Numbered from the stretch's first letter, positions 38,139 through 48,040 are shown. The stretch: 64,000 nucleotides of DNA from Neoehrlichia mikurensis (GCF_019186785.1 NZ_CP066557.1:558001-622000), one strand, 5' to 3'. Made by a program: numbers and translations. Notes: generated from the sequence alone by a model not told the origin.

Positions 38139-39362
38139 ATGTTACATTCTGCTGTCATGACAGAACCAAGGAGGAATGTTTTTGCGATTCTAGATATGGG
38201 ATCAACAAAAATGGTATGCTTTGCAGTAAAAATGAATAATGGTGTGCCTGAAATTATAGGAATAGGTCATAAAGCTGCAGATGGTATTAACGGTGGTGCA
38301 ATTACAAATATGCAGCATGCAAGTTATTCAGTTTTATCAAGCATAGATCTTGCAGAACAGATTGCTGAACAAACAATAGATCAAGTTTATATTAATATTT
38401 CTGGATGTGGTGTTTCTTCATTCAATGTTGTAAATGAAATTAATTCTACAGTGCATGAAATATCAGATCGTGATATTAAAAGAATTGTACTGCAGACTTA
38501 TGAGAAATGTTGTGATAATAATGTTATTGTCCATAATATTCCTATAGCTTATCATCTTGATAATGTTAGCAGTATTACAGAGCTAAAAGGTCTTTATGGT
38601 AGTAAATTAAGGGCTGATATGCATGTAGTTACAGCTTCAAAATTAGCATTATTGAATATAGAAAATTGTATTACTAATAGTAATTTAAGTATGGCTGGAT
38701 GTATTGTAGAATCTTACGCATCTGGATTAGCTTGCTTGACTGAAGATGAAAAAGAGTTAGGTACAGTAATTGTTGATATAGGAGGTAGCTATACTTCTAT
38801 TGGTATTTTTGATAAAGGAAAGTTTGTTTATGCTGATAGTGTACCTTTAGGTGGAGTACATGTAACTAGAGATATTGCTTATGGATTATATACTAGTGTT
38901 AAAAGCGCAGAACGTATAAAAATTTTGCATGGTAATATCATGCTTACATCTGCAGATAAGAATTATGTTATTGAAGCTGAAAATGATGATTATGATGGAG
39001 AATTAATATCGGTAATGAAGTCAGATCTTATTGGTATAATTAGGCCAAGAATTGAAGAAATATTAGAGTTAGTAAAAGATAAGTTAGAAAAGCAAAAAAA
39101 TATTGTAAGAAAAGTAGTTATTACAGGAGGATGTAGTCAATTAACAAGTATGAAAGAAATTGCAAGTTATGTTTTAAATAAACAAGTAAGAATAGGAATA
39201 CCTGTAAGTATAAATGGTCTTGACGTAGAGTATACGCGTAATCCTATATTTTCTGCTGCTATTGGGGTGACTTTACTTGTTGCACAGACTTTTTATAATG
39301 GCAATTATAATAATTCTAAAAGAATTAGCAGATTTAAAAGGTTATTTGAATGGATAAAGTGA
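38139..39362 (+). CDS. ftsA: Cell division protein FtsA
   Basis: Actin-like ATPase that anchors FtsZ to the membrane; FtsZ in this window has the matching conserved tail. I choose the ATG at 38139 (MLHSAVMTEPRRNVFAILDMGSTK); ATG 38157 and a TTG at 38109 are alternatives. Visible blocks are the phosphate-binding ILDMGSTKMVCF, TVIVDIGGSYTSIGIFDKG, VPLGGVHVTRDIAYGL and VVITGGCSQLTSMKEIA, and a C-terminal amphipathic end (FKRLFEWIK) for membrane binding. ftsQ is not upstream, contrary to the usual dcw cluster order. Confidence 0.93.
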   Translation: MLHSAVMTEPRRNVFAILDMGSTKMVCFAVKMNNGVPEIIGIGHKAADGINGGAITNMQHASYSVLSSIDLAEQIAEQTIDQVYINISGCGVSSFNVVNEINSTVHEISDRDIKRIVLQTYEKCCDNNVIVHNIPIAYHLDNVSSITELKGLYGSKLRADMHVVTASKLALLNIENCITNSNLSMAGCIVESYASGLACLTEDEKELGTVIVDIGGSYTSIGIFDKGKFVYADSVPLGGVHVTRDIAYGLYTSVKSAERIKILHGNIMLTSADKNYVIEAENDDYDGELISVMKSDLIGIIRPRIEEILELVKDKLEKQKNIVRKVVITGGCSQLTSMKEIASYVLNKQVRIGIPVSINGLDVEYTRNPIFSAAIGVTLLVAQTFYNGNYNNSKRISRFKRLFEWIK

Positions 39363-39781
39363 TTATTCTATCACTGGATATTGTTATAATATTATTAATA
39401 TTTTTTTTGAATTAGTTTGATTAGTGAATATGTAAAATTTATTATGATGATAGTTGTAATGATTTTAAGGAAATTGTTATACTTAATAACTTTTTAGGAT
39501 TAGTACTGCGTATAAGAATCATCATAATCAATAATGTTTTTACGATTGTAAAGTACTTTGTTAGTAAGATTTCTATCATTGCTTCAGAAGAATTACAGAA
39601 TTTTGAATAGTAATGTACTTGCTATTATAAAATAATTATTCAATGTATACCAGCTATTATGTTATATTTAATAAGTCAACAGTTTAAGCAGTGAAGTAAA
39701 TAAAACTTTATTTATAGTAACAGCTATTACTAAAAGGAACTTTAATAAATAACATGTGAAAAGTATATCATAAATAAAAAA
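39363..39781. other. Convergent intergenic region ftsA / atpF
   Basis: About 420 bases between the 3' ends of ftsA and the ATP synthase operon. Very AT-rich, no gene, no repeat recognised, no clear terminator hairpin. Confidence 0.55.
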
Positions 39782-40261
39782 TCAATGCAGTTTTTTTCTT
39801 AAATCTCTTGTAGCAGAAGCAGTTATTTCACTATTATGCTTTTTATCTGTAGTATGCTCCTTGAGCAAATGCTGGATTGCGTGGACAGCAATATCAGAAG
39901 CAGCTAATCTTAAATGTTTTATAGCTTGTTCTACTTGATGAGTAATTTTATTAACAGCTAATTCTAAATGGTTTTCTAAAATTAATTCTATATCTTGTTT
40001 AGTATTTTCTATAATACTATTATGCTTTTCACGAGCTATGCTTAGCATTAATTCAGCTTCATTTTCAAAGCTTTTACTTCTTGTTAATACATTGTTTAGT
40101 AGTGACTGTAATTGATTTTCAACTTTTAGTGACTCCTCAATATGATAGTTTGCGTTTTTAGATCGCTTAGATAAAAACTGAGTAATTATTTTTTTTGCTG
40201 GATTGAAAACTAACATGAATCCAACACAAAAAGCAATGTCAACAATGAGATGAACAGACAT
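39782..40261 (-). CDS. atpF: ATP synthase F0 subunit b
   Basis: Peripheral stalk subunit of F0. The 159-residue protein has an N-terminal membrane segment (VHLIVDIAFCVGFMLVFNP) and a long charged coiled-coil typical of b subunits (KVENQLQSLLNN... ILENHLELAVNKITHQ). It is the last gene of the F0 set and its ATG overlaps the stop of b' (TAATG). The order a-c-b'-b is the alphaproteobacterial one. The names b and b' follow position. Confidence 0.9.
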   Translation of the reverse strand: MSVHLIVDIAFCVGFMLVFNPAKKIITQFLSKRSKNANYHIEESLKVENQLQSLLNNVLTRSKSFENEAELMLSIAREKHNSIIENTKQDIELILENHLELAVNKITHQVEQAIKHLRLAASDIAVHAIQHLLKEHTTDKKHNSEITASATRDLRKKLH

Positions 40262-40764
40262 TATAGTTTCTCCTTATATAACTTAGAGGTAATATCTTGT
40301 AATGCTTGTATATTATCAGCATTACAATTAAGAATTCTATTATAGTATACTAGTGCTATTTCGGAAGAAAGCTTTATTAACTCTTCATGAGAATTTGATA
40401 TTATACTTTGTAATTGCTCATCTACCAATTTTAGCATTTCACTTAATTCATCATTTATTATAAACTTTACGTTATTCATCATACGTTGTGACTCTTGACA
40501 TGCTTCGCTAATTACATGTTCTGCTAGGGCACTAGTATTTTGCATCATAGATAGCTGTTTATTTATTTGAGCATGCAAAATTTTATAAGAATTATAAGAA
40601 TTGTTAAGAGAATCCTGTACAGTGTCATGTCTCCTTAAAATAACATCCTCAGTTTTTGGAATTACTAATTTGTTTACCACTAAATACAGTAATATAAAAG
40701 AAACCACAAACCAAAATAGTTGAGAAGAAAAAGTAGATACATCTAGCTGAGGTATTATATCCAT
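40261..40764 (-). CDS. atpG: ATP synthase F0 subunit b'
   Basis: Second peripheral stalk subunit, a diverged b homologue. The product of 167 residues opens DIIPQLDVSTFSSQLFWFVVSFILLYLVVNKLVIPK, a standard b' N-terminus with its single membrane helix, and continues as coiled-coil helix. It lies 8 bases after atpE and overlaps atpF by one base. Together they form the heterodimeric stalk seen in alphaproteobacteria. Confidence 0.92.
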   Translation of the reverse strand: MDIIPQLDVSTFSSQLFWFVVSFILLYLVVNKLVIPKTEDVILRRHDTVQDSLNNSYNSYKILHAQINKQLSMMQNTSALAEHVISEACQESQRMMNNVKFIINDELSEMLKLVDEQLQSIISNSHEELIKLSSEIALVYYNRILNCNADNIQALQDITSKLYKEKL

Positions 40765-40772
40765 AACTTTAA

Positions 40773-40994
40773 TTAAGCTACAAAAATTAATAGCAACGCT
40801 AGTAAAAAGGAAAACAAGCCCATAGCTTCAACTAAAGCTGCACCTGTATAAACATATTTCTTTAATTTATCCTCTGTTTCAGGGTTGCGTGCTAACCCAT
40901 TTAACATAGTTGAAAATATATTTGCTACTCCCAACGCAGAAGCAACCATACCCAATACACTTAATCCAACAGCGATAAACTTTAAAGACTCCAT
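40773..40994 (-). CDS. atpE: ATP synthase F0 subunit c
   Basis: Proton-carrying ring subunit. A 73-residue hairpin of two membrane helices with the polar loop (ARNPETED), and the essential carboxylate in the second helix (ALVEAMGLFS, Glu at residue 56 or so). Small and strongly hydrophobic. It lies between atpB and b' on the same strand; there is 70 bases to atpB. Confidence 0.95.
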   Translation of the reverse strand: MESLKFIAVGLSVLGMVASALGVANIFSTMLNGLARNPETEDKLKKYVYTGAALVEAMGLFSFLLALLLIFVA

Positions 40995-41064
40995 GCTTCA
41001 ACCTTAAGTGAAAAAATTTAATATCCTTATTATAAATATATTGTAATATATGTCAATTGTAAAT

Positions 41065-41790
41065 TTAATGTCCAGTTACTGAATCTGATAAATAAACACA
41101 TGTTAATACAGTAAATATATATGCTTGTAAAATTGCAACAAAGATTTCAAATCCAATTAAGATAATAATAAAGGCAAATGGTAAAGGCATAAATACCATA
41201 CTTATTTTTGATACAAACCCTGCAATTACTTTTATAATTGTGTGTCCAGCAATCATATTTGCAGCTAGACGTATTGATAAACTGACAGGACGTGCGCAGT
41301 AGGTAAAAAACTCAATTAATATCATCATGGGTGCTAACCATAAGGGTGTACCTTTTGGTAATAAAATGTTGAAGAAACGTAATCCCTGATGTTTAAATCC
41401 TATTATTGTGACGCTTAAAAATACTACCATGGAAATAGCAAAAGTGACTATAATTTGGCTTGTAGCAGTAAATCCTAAAGGTAATATTCCTAATAAATTA
41501 CAGAGTAAAATAAATATAAAAATTGTAAAAACTAAAGGTATATATTGTAAGCTAGTTTTTCCTGCATTATTTTCTAAAGTTTCTGCGATAAAATCATATA
41601 TATATTCTATGATAAGTTGTATAGGTGATGATGTGCCTTTCCTTAATCCTAGATAAAAAAGTAGAATGACTATTACAACAGTTAATATCATAAATAAAGA
41701 TGCATTGGTAAAGTCTATATTATATCCAGCGATAGTTGGAAGCTTTATTATTGTAACAACTTTAAACTGCTCTAAGGGATTTGACGTCAT
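41065..41790 (-). CDS. atpB: ATP synthase F0 subunit a
   Basis: Stator channel subunit. The 241-residue protein has the family's membrane helices, with [14 protein letters not shown] holding the essential Arg and the C-terminal [19 protein letters not shown]. It is the first gene of the F0 cluster, and atpI is not visible just upstream. The promoter should lie in 41791-42204. The F1 genes are not in this window. Confidence 0.95.
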   Translation of the reverse strand: MTSNPLEQFKVVTIIKLPTIAGYNIDFTNASLFMILTVVIVILLFYLGLRKGTSSPIQLIIEYIYDFIAETLENNAGKTSLQYIPLVFTIFIFILLCNLLGILPLGFTATSQIIVTFAISMVVFLSVTIIGFKHQGLRFFNILLPKGTPLWLAPMMILIEFFTYCARPVSLSIRLAANMIAGHTIIKVIAGFVSKISMVFMPLPFAFIIILIGFEIFVAILQAYIFTVLTCVYLSDSVTGH

Positions 41791-42204
41791 ACATATTCCC
41801 TAAATCATATAATATAATAATCATATCAATAACATTCTGTTAGTCAATTGTATATAGTGTTGTACAGTGTAATTTATACAACAATATTGTTAGTAAAAAT
41901 TTGTTTTTTCCGTTAAAGACGTTTAAATTTCCTTTAAAGCTGTTATGTGATATTTATTTAGAATATATCAGTATAATTATGGATTGTAGTTATTCAATAA
42001 TTAGTAAATTAAATAAATGTAGATTACATGATAAAAATTGTATAACTAAATTATCTAATACTAATTTTATAATTAGTATGGTTATATTACTGTCTTTATA
42101 TGTAGATTTTGCTATTATATAGATAGGACTTTTAAGTATCTCTGAATGTTATTTAATTATTTGTGAAAATATTTTGACATAGTATTATTTTACTTTTTGA
42201 AATT
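41791..42204. other. Divergent intergenic region atpB / G1PDH gene
   Basis: About 410 bases between two divergent genes. A 73-codon frame from a TTG at 41901 is open but I think it is chance: AT-driven residues and no ribosome binding site. No atpI is recognisable. Confidence 0.5.
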
Positions 42205-43458
42205 ATGTATAATAGCTTTTTAAAAAGATCTTTATTATGTAAGGATCTCAATAATTACTTAGATGTCATAAAAAATGTTATAAACATTATATACATAGAT
42301 ACAAAACTGATATCTCATTTTTGTGATATTGTAAAATTGTATAGTAGTAATAGTTTTATAGTTGCGGATACAAATACAGCTAATATTCTGGGTAGATATG
42401 CATTTGATATGTTTAATCATTATGTTATTCCAGGCAAGTTTTGTGCTTCTGAGATGTTAGTAGATCTTATTCGAAGTAAATCTAAAAGCTCTGACTTAAT
42501 AGTTGCTTTGGGTAGTGGAACCATAAATGATATCTGTAAGTATGTAAGCTATATTGAAAATAAAGATTATATTCTGTTTCCTACAGCACCATCTATGAAT
42601 GGATATACTTCATTAAATGCATCTATTACAATGCGTGATGGTAGAAAATATTCTTTTAATGCTCATTTGCCAAAGGCGATATATATTGATATTGATGTAA
42701 TAGTGAATTCTCCCAAAAGATTGATTATTAGTGGATTTGCAGATTTTATTTGCCGTTCTACTGTAAGAGCTGATTGGTTAATGTCGCATTTTTTATTGGG
42801 AAGTGATTATATGGAATTACCATTTATTATTAGCAAGGAAAGTGAAGATGCATTGATTTATTATTATTCAGGGTTAATTTATAATGATAAAAGTACTATA
42901 ATGATGTTAATGCAAGCATTAATTCTGTCGGGAATAGGTATGCTTATTATCAAAAGTAGTAAGTCTGCTAGTCAGGGTGAGCATATAATTGCTAGTAGTA
43001 TAGAATTACTAGATCATAATAATCATTTGTTGCATGGAGAAATGGTAGGTATTGCAATGATGGTTATGTCAAATTTACAGCATAAAATATTAAACATATT
43101 TCCAAAAATAAATCCTACTGCAGTAAATAAGGCTGATATAATAGCATGTTTTGGGAAGAAATATGCTAAGGATTTTTGGTGTATATTATCTAAAAAAATG
43201 ATTGATTATAAAAAAGCAGAAATGCTAAATAAAATCATTGCTGAGAAATGGAGTGACATTGTAAATTTAATTAATCAAAATATCTTAAACCCGGGGTTCC
43301 TTAAAAAAATATTTTTAGATATAGGATGTCCTCATACTATACAACACACAAACTGGAATCTAGTTAATTATAGACAAGTTGCAAATTTGGCATTCGTTAC
43401 TAGAGATAGATTTACTTTTCTTGACATAGCTCATCATATAGGTATGTCAGTAGTATGA
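42205..43458 (+). CDS. sn-glycerol-1-phosphate dehydrogenase family protein (EgsA/AraM-like)
   Basis: Member of the metal-dependent, iron-alcohol-dehydrogenase-like family that includes archaeal EgsA and bacterial AraM, which reduce DHAP to glycerol-1-phosphate. Visible marks are the NAD(H) region LIVALGSGTINDICKY, FPTAPSMNGYTSLNASIT, the ADFICRSTVRADWLMSHFLLG helix, QGEHIIASS with a metal-ligand His, and HGEMVGIAM with the second metal His. The length of 417 residues is normal. Its substrate in this organism is unknown; the ether-lipid explanation is only one possibility. It faces away from the F0 genes and stands alone. Confidence 0.85.
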   Translation: MYNSFLKRSLLCKDLNNYLDVIKNVINIIYIDTKLISHFCDIVKLYSSNSFIVADTNTANILGRYAFDMFNHYVIPGKFCASEMLVDLIRSKSKSSDLIVALGSGTINDICKYVSYIENKDYILFPTAPSMNGYTSLNASITMRDGRKYSFNAHLPKAIYIDIDVIVNSPKRLIISGFADFICRSTVRADWLMSHFLLGSDYMELPFIISKESEDALIYYYSGLIYNDKSTIMMLMQALILSGIGMLIIKSSKSASQGEHIIASSIELLDHNNHLLHGEMVGIAMMVMSNLQHKILNIFPKINPTAVNKADIIACFGKKYAKDFWCILSKKMIDYKKAEMLNKIIAEKWSDIVNLINQNILNPGFLKKIFLDIGCPHTIQHTNWNLVNYRQVANLAFVTRDRFTFLDIAHHIGMSVV

Positions 43459-43647
43459 TTCTTGATTGTTTAATATGTATTATCTTAAAAATTTACTATT
43501 ATAAAAATTTTTTCATATCATAATTTTAGTATATTAAAAAACTTAGTTGTTAATTCTAAATTATTTTTATTGGATTTTATACTAATTACTTATTTAATAT
43601 AACGTGCGTTCAGAATGTCTTAATACATGTAATTATGATGTGTATTA
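43459..43647. other. Convergent spacer, nothing recognised
   Basis: 190 bases between the G1PDH gene and the pentapeptide-repeat gene; no clear terminator hairpin. Confidence 0.4.
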
Positions 43648-45480
43648 CTATTTTATATGATATAGGGTTGCTCCTTTTGTAAGGACATTATGTGTTTTTG
43701 CTTTATAAAAATTTGATTTTGCTAAATTGGCATTAGACAAGTTGATATTGTGCAAATCTGCATATGAAAAGTTAGCAAAGCTGAGGTTTGTATTAGTAAA
43801 ATTAATATTATTTAATGTCATTCCTGAAAAATTAGCATTGCTTAATATGGAATTAGAAAAATTAATGTCTTCTAGAATTACTTTCCTAAAATCAAAATGG
43901 GAATAATTAATATCAAGTATTTTTGTTGACGTAAGGAAATCTTGTAAACTTTTAATAGAGTTAATTGCCTCATTATGTGGTGAATTCTTATTATCAATTA
44001 TTATTGTTTTATTAAATTTACAATTTTGAAATTGAGAGCCTGATAAATCATTTTTATAAAAACTTGATGTATTAAACTGAGAATTGATAATATTTGTCTT
44101 TTTAAGTTTGTTATTAAAAAAACTGACTTTATTAATTGTGTTATTTGCGAAAATTATATTGTTTAGTGTACTATTGCTAAAATTAGAAGATTCTAAAGTA
44201 GATAATAACCATAATGAATTTCGTGCATTTATCTTTTCGTATACTGTATTTGTAATTTTATTGTAACTAATACTTGCAGAAAATAAGTTACTATTATGAA
44301 AAGATACATTATCTATTATAGAACTATTCATTGATACCATACTAAGATTATTATTTTTTATGTTAGTATTATGAAGTACTGTTCCGCTAAAAAAAGAATA
44401 TGGTGTATTATTGTTAATAAGATTTACTGAATTAAAGTGTGAATATCGTGCATCTACTCCCTTCATTATAGAATTTGTAATTGCAGAATTATTTAATTGT
44501 GCATTAATGAATGTTGTATTGTTTAGTATTGCATATGATATTGCTGTATCATTAAAAGTTGTTTTGTTAAAGTTTACATTTGTGAAATTTGTATAATTGC
44601 TGTCTACAGCATACATTTTTACGCTGCTTAAATCTGCATTATAAAAATTTGCTGAATATATACTTGATACTTCTAAATTTGTATTGCTAAGATCACTGCC
44701 TGTTAAATCTGTAAAATCTAAATTTACGCCATACATTATGGTATTGCTTAGTATAGAATTTTGAATTCTTGCATTATTGAAATTTACTCCAAATAAATTT
44801 GCGTGAGATAAATTACTATTTTGAATAGTAATATCTTCAGCTTCAGCATCGTGAAAATTTGCACTTTTAATTGCGGATTCTAGAATGTATGCAGATATCA
44901 GTTCTACATCTGTAAAATTAGTATGTAATCCTTGAGATTGCTTGATAGTAGAATATCGCATATCTGCATTATTAAATGAGGAATAGCTAATATTAGAGGT
45001 ATATATATAAGTTTTGTTTAGGTCTGCTGATGTAAAGTTTGCGAATTGTAAATCTGATTTTTCTATATTAGATTTGCTTATATCTGCACTAGTAAAATTT
45101 GCACCTCTAACATCTGCGTTATTAAAGATAGAATTTGACAGGTTGCTACGTTGGAAATTTGCTTGTACTAAAGTTACATTTCTAAATATTGACCCTCTTA
45201 TATCTAAGTCACTAAAATCTGCTCCGGATAAATTATTACCGAACTCTTTTTGGAAATCTAAAGGAATACCTTTTGCATGACATTTTACTATAAAATCTTT
45301 GAAATGTTTTTTTGTATATGTTGTATATTTAATATTTTTTATATTATCTAAAAAAGAAACTTTAGCATTATCATGTGCATGACTAATATATGCAACAGTA
45401 GTGCTAAATATTAATATGATAGTGTATGTTAATAGCTTTATTGAATTTTGTAAAAGTGTAATAGCACTCATGTTAATCAT
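43648..45480 (-). CDS. Exported pentapeptide-repeat protein
   Basis: A 610-residue protein with an N-terminal signal or membrane anchor (LLQNSIKLLTYTIILIFSTTVAYISHA; Met 1 or Met 4 possible starts), about 40 residues of linker and then a long run of A(N/D)(L/F)xx-type pentapeptides from about residue 85 to the end: for example GADFSDLDIRGS, NFTSADLNKTYIY, ANFYNADLSSVKMYA. The repeats have a broken zone at about residues 500-540 (KIIIDNKNSPHNEAINSIKS). Such repeats fold as a right-handed quadrilateral beta-helix. Some family members mimic DNA and bind gyrase, but no such role can be claimed here. Export suggests a surface or effector role. Its end converges on the G1PDH gene. Confidence 0.9.
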   Translation of the reverse strand: MINMSAITLLQNSIKLLTYTIILIFSTTVAYISHAHDNAKVSFLDNIKNIKYTTYTKKHFKDFIVKCHAKGIPLDFQKEFGNNLSGADFSDLDIRGSIFRNVTLVQANFQRSNLSNSIFNNADVRGANFTSADISKSNIEKSDLQFANFTSADLNKTYIYTSNISYSSFNNADMRYSTIKQSQGLHTNFTDVELISAYILESAIKSANFHDAEAEDITIQNSNLSHANLFGVNFNNARIQNSILSNTIMYGVNLDFTDLTGSDLSNTNLEVSSIYSANFYNADLSSVKMYAVDSNYTNFTNVNFNKTTFNDTAISYAILNNTTFINAQLNNSAITNSIMKGVDARYSHFNSVNLINNNTPYSFFSGTVLHNTNIKNNNLSMVSMNSSIIDNVSFHNSNLFSASISYNKITNTVYEKINARNSLWLLSTLESSNFSNSTLNNIIFANNTINKVSFFNNKLKKTNIINSQFNTSSFYKNDLSGSQFQNCKFNKTIIIDNKNSPHNEAINSIKSLQDFLTSTKILDINYSHFDFRKVILEDINFSNSILSNANFSGMTLNNINFTNTNLSFANFSYADLHNINLSNANLAKSNFYKAKTHNVLTKGATLYHIK

Positions 45481-45724
45481 TAAATTTTATAAGTTAATTG
45501 CGTGTAAAATCTATTGTAAGTAATAAGTGTCATAAAAATATTAATCATCATTGTTATAGATAACTTAAAATAGTAGAGGTTTGTTTATTAAAATAACAAT
45601 TTCTTGAGTTGTAAAGTAAAAAGTAACATAAATTATTTTGCGCATTAAATGTGTATTACTTGCTATAGATAACTTAAAATAGTAGAGATTTGTTTATTAA
45701 AATAACAATTTCTTGAGCTGTAAA
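45481..45724. repeat. Tandem duplication of the SURF1 upstream region (2 x 109 bp)
   Basis: Two direct copies with a period of 109 bases: copy A 45555-45663, copy B about 45664-45772. Copy B includes the SURF1 ATG (45725) and its first codons; in copy A the matching bases read GTAAAGTAAAA instead of GTAAAATGAAA, so the start codon is lost. Copies differ by several substitutions. The leader of the gene therefore grew by tandem duplication. Confidence 0.9.
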
Positions 45725-46372
45725 ATGAAAAATAGCATAAATTATTGTGCATTAATAGTGTTACCTTTTTGTATAATGTGTATACTTGGTACATGGCAAG
45801 TTTTTCGACTTAGAGAGAAACTTCGCATAATTGATAATATGAAATCATTACCAATTGTATTACCAAATAATGACATAAAAAAATATGCGTATAAAAATGT
45901 TAGCATAAGGGGAAGTTTTGAAAATCAAAACCATTTTAATGTTTTTGCTGGTAGTGTAGGTTATTATTTTTTACAACCTTTTAAACTTGTTGATGGTAGA
46001 ACTATATTAGTGAATAGGGGAATATTAACTGACTATAAGCAGCAAATTAACATATTAAATAATAATATTATTAATATTAATGGTATGCTATATTGTAATT
46101 TTGATAAAAAAATTAGATGGTTTATAAAAAATGATTCTGTAAAAAATTTATGGATTTGGTTTGATATTGATGGCATGTCTAAAGTTATCAATGTCAAATT
46201 AGAAGCTTGTATTATATGGGCTGATAAAACAGGATTACTAGGTAATTTGAAACCTAATATGACTTTGCAAGTACGTAATGACCATTTAGAGTATATTATT
46301 ACTTGGTATTCTCTTGCTATTATATGGGTTGCTGGTTGTATTGGCTTTATTTTAAAGAATAACCGTAAATAA
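45725..46372 (+). CDS. SURF1 family cytochrome oxidase assembly protein
   Basis: Helps insert heme a into cytochrome c oxidase subunit I. The 215-residue protein has two membrane helices at its ends (CALIVLPFCIMCILGTWQV and IITWYSLAIIWVAGCIGFIL) around a periplasmic domain, with family blocks LGTWQVFRLREK, YKNVSIRGSFEN, VGYYFLQPF, ILVNRGIL and the C-terminal NDHLEYIITWYSLA. I use the ATG at 45725; a TTG 12 bases upstream is open. It sits after the duplicated leader. Confidence 0.9.
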   Translation: MKNSINYCALIVLPFCIMCILGTWQVFRLREKLRIIDNMKSLPIVLPNNDIKKYAYKNVSIRGSFENQNHFNVFAGSVGYYFLQPFKLVDGRTILVNRGILTDYKQQINILNNNIININGMLYCNFDKKIRWFIKNDSVKNLWIWFDIDGMSKVINVKLEACIIWADKTGLLGNLKPNMTLQVRNDHLEYIITWYSLAIIWVAGCIGFILKNNRK

Positions 46373-46881
46373 TTGTATGATATTTGTTAGAGAAAAGATT
46401 TTATTTATACTATAATTATAAAGAAATAGCTGTTAAAGCATTAAGTGACACATAGCTTTTGTATGAGATAATATACTGAATATATTATAGAAATTACTAG
46501 TAATTTGAAACTCTATTTTGTATATTGATAATTTATATTGTGATATGATGTTTTCTATTATCACTATAATTTTTTATTCATAAATCTTCTGAAATAAGAG
46601 AATTGTTATATTATTTAACATTTCTTTTTTATTGGTAATAATGTTATATCTTTAAGTAGATAAGAGATATTAAATGTTATTTAGGAAATATTTTTATGGT
46701 AAACTCACAAAGTGATGAAACTTTTATTGTTAATTAATTATATCTGTTATGATTTACTATAATATAATACTTTAAGAGACAATAATGAAAAATAATTTAA
46801 AGAATTTAAGTATATAAGGAATAATTATAAGTGTAATTTAGTACTGATTTTTCTGTTGTTATGTAACAAGTTGTTATATTC

Positions 46882-47001
46882 CTATAAGTTTTGAATATCT
46901 TGGATATGATTTGCATTTAGTGGAAGGATTAATTTAATCCAAGCAATTGCTTTATCTGTAATCTGAGATGTACTAATACTACCAAATCCATAGGTTAACA
47001 T
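46882..47001 (-). pseudogene. Short coding remnant, unknown
   Basis: Minus strand frame of 39 residues: MLTYGFGSISTSQITDKAIA, then WIKLILPLNANHIQDIQNL and stop. The residue mix looks like protein (Trp, Pro, Gly), unlike chance frames here. It may be the C-terminus of a lost gene or a tiny gene; I do not recognise it. Confidence 0.35.
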
Positions 47002-47365
47002 TTTAAAGTTCTTTGTTATCAGTAGTGATTGATAGTATTACAAGAGTTATTATATTTCCTCTAATATTGTTTTTTAATTAAGTGTTCTTATATAAAAGAC
47101 ATAGTTTTTTATTTGTGGGTTTGTATATAAAGTTTTTTTGCAATATGTGTGTGATGAATGGTATAATTTACATTGGTAAATGATGATTTGAATACTGCTT
47201 TGATTAACAGATTTTTTTCTGTGTTATAAATCTGGTAGTGCTGTTGGTGTATTCAATGTTTTTTTTTGCATTTTGATGCTATGTTGTAATATTGTTAATA
47301 GTTAGTTCTGTGATAATCCTGCTTTCATATGTGTTTTTTATGAGTAGTAATCTAAAAATTACAGT

Positions 47366-47660
47366 ATGTTATCATTAATGTTTATTTGTGATGGTAAATA
47401 TACAGTTTTAGTAAAGATATTTATTAATTCTGCAAAAAATCATGCTTTAAAAAATAATTTACAAATAAATTATCGGTATATTGACATTTATGACTTAATA
47501 AATATCAATGAATGTTATGATATAATTATTTTATAGCTAGGTAACCATTTATTATGCATGGTTAACTTTGTTTGTATTAATTTTGTAAAATATTATTTTG
47601 TATGCAGAGGTTTTCTTAAATCATCTAGTAGCTACCTTGACAAAATGTTGTAGAGTATAT
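47366..47660 (+). pseudogene. Probable remnant of ubiG methyltransferase
   Basis: The frame starting at 47366 reads YTVLVKIFINSAKNHALKNN and then LQINYRYIDIYDLI...YDIIIL, stop at 47534-47536. This matches the UbiG pattern where the SAM-binding motif is followed by 'I-x-x-AK-x-HA' and then 'YDVVT'. The same frame after the stop continues to 47660 with residues like KYYFVCRGFLKSS. The N-terminal GCGGG motif is not readable, and the frame carries an internal stop, so it is broken. By-eye match; other methyltransferases are possible. Confidence 0.5.
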
Positions 47661-47876
47661 GGGTTTAATATGTTGATTTGCTATAGATTTATATATCTAT
47701 GTTTTCGAAAATTTAGTCAGATTAAAATTTAAAAATATTTTCTTAAAAGCTAGTGTATATTGGCTATTTGCATAATTGATATACAACTGAGTATGTGATA
47801 GTTATACATAAGAATCTTATTTATATATTATGATTTTTGTTTATATGAGATATTAAAGCAATTGAATATATTAAAT

Positions 47877-48040
47877 TTATTTGTTGTACTGCGTTAAATT
47901 ATCATAAGACACTTCAAAATGCGATTTTTCATATAAAGGTATGCGCTGAATATGTTTATAAAAATAATTGATGGTGTTTTCCGAAGAACTATTTTTGTTT
48001 ATATAACATGTTATATATTTTGTAGGTTATTTTCTCTGTA
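47877..48040 (-). pseudogene. Coding remnant, unknown
   Basis: Minus-strand frame of about 54 codons ending HIQRIPLYEKSHFEVSYDNL-TQYNK and stop. The end has a protein-like composition (Tyr, His, Pro, Glu), but a stop precedes it and no start is clear. Function unknown; chance cannot be excluded. Confidence 0.25.

Noticed and set aside
41901..42122. 73-codon frame upstream of the G1PDH gene
   Set aside because: TTG start without ribosome binding site; residues dominated by AT-rich codons; lies where the atpB promoter and the G1PDH promoter should be.
43648..45480. Pentapeptide-repeat protein as a quinolone-resistance (Qnr-like) gyrase protector
   Set aside because: Known protectors are cytoplasmic and about 200 residues; this one has a signal peptide and 610 residues, so the function should not be transferred.
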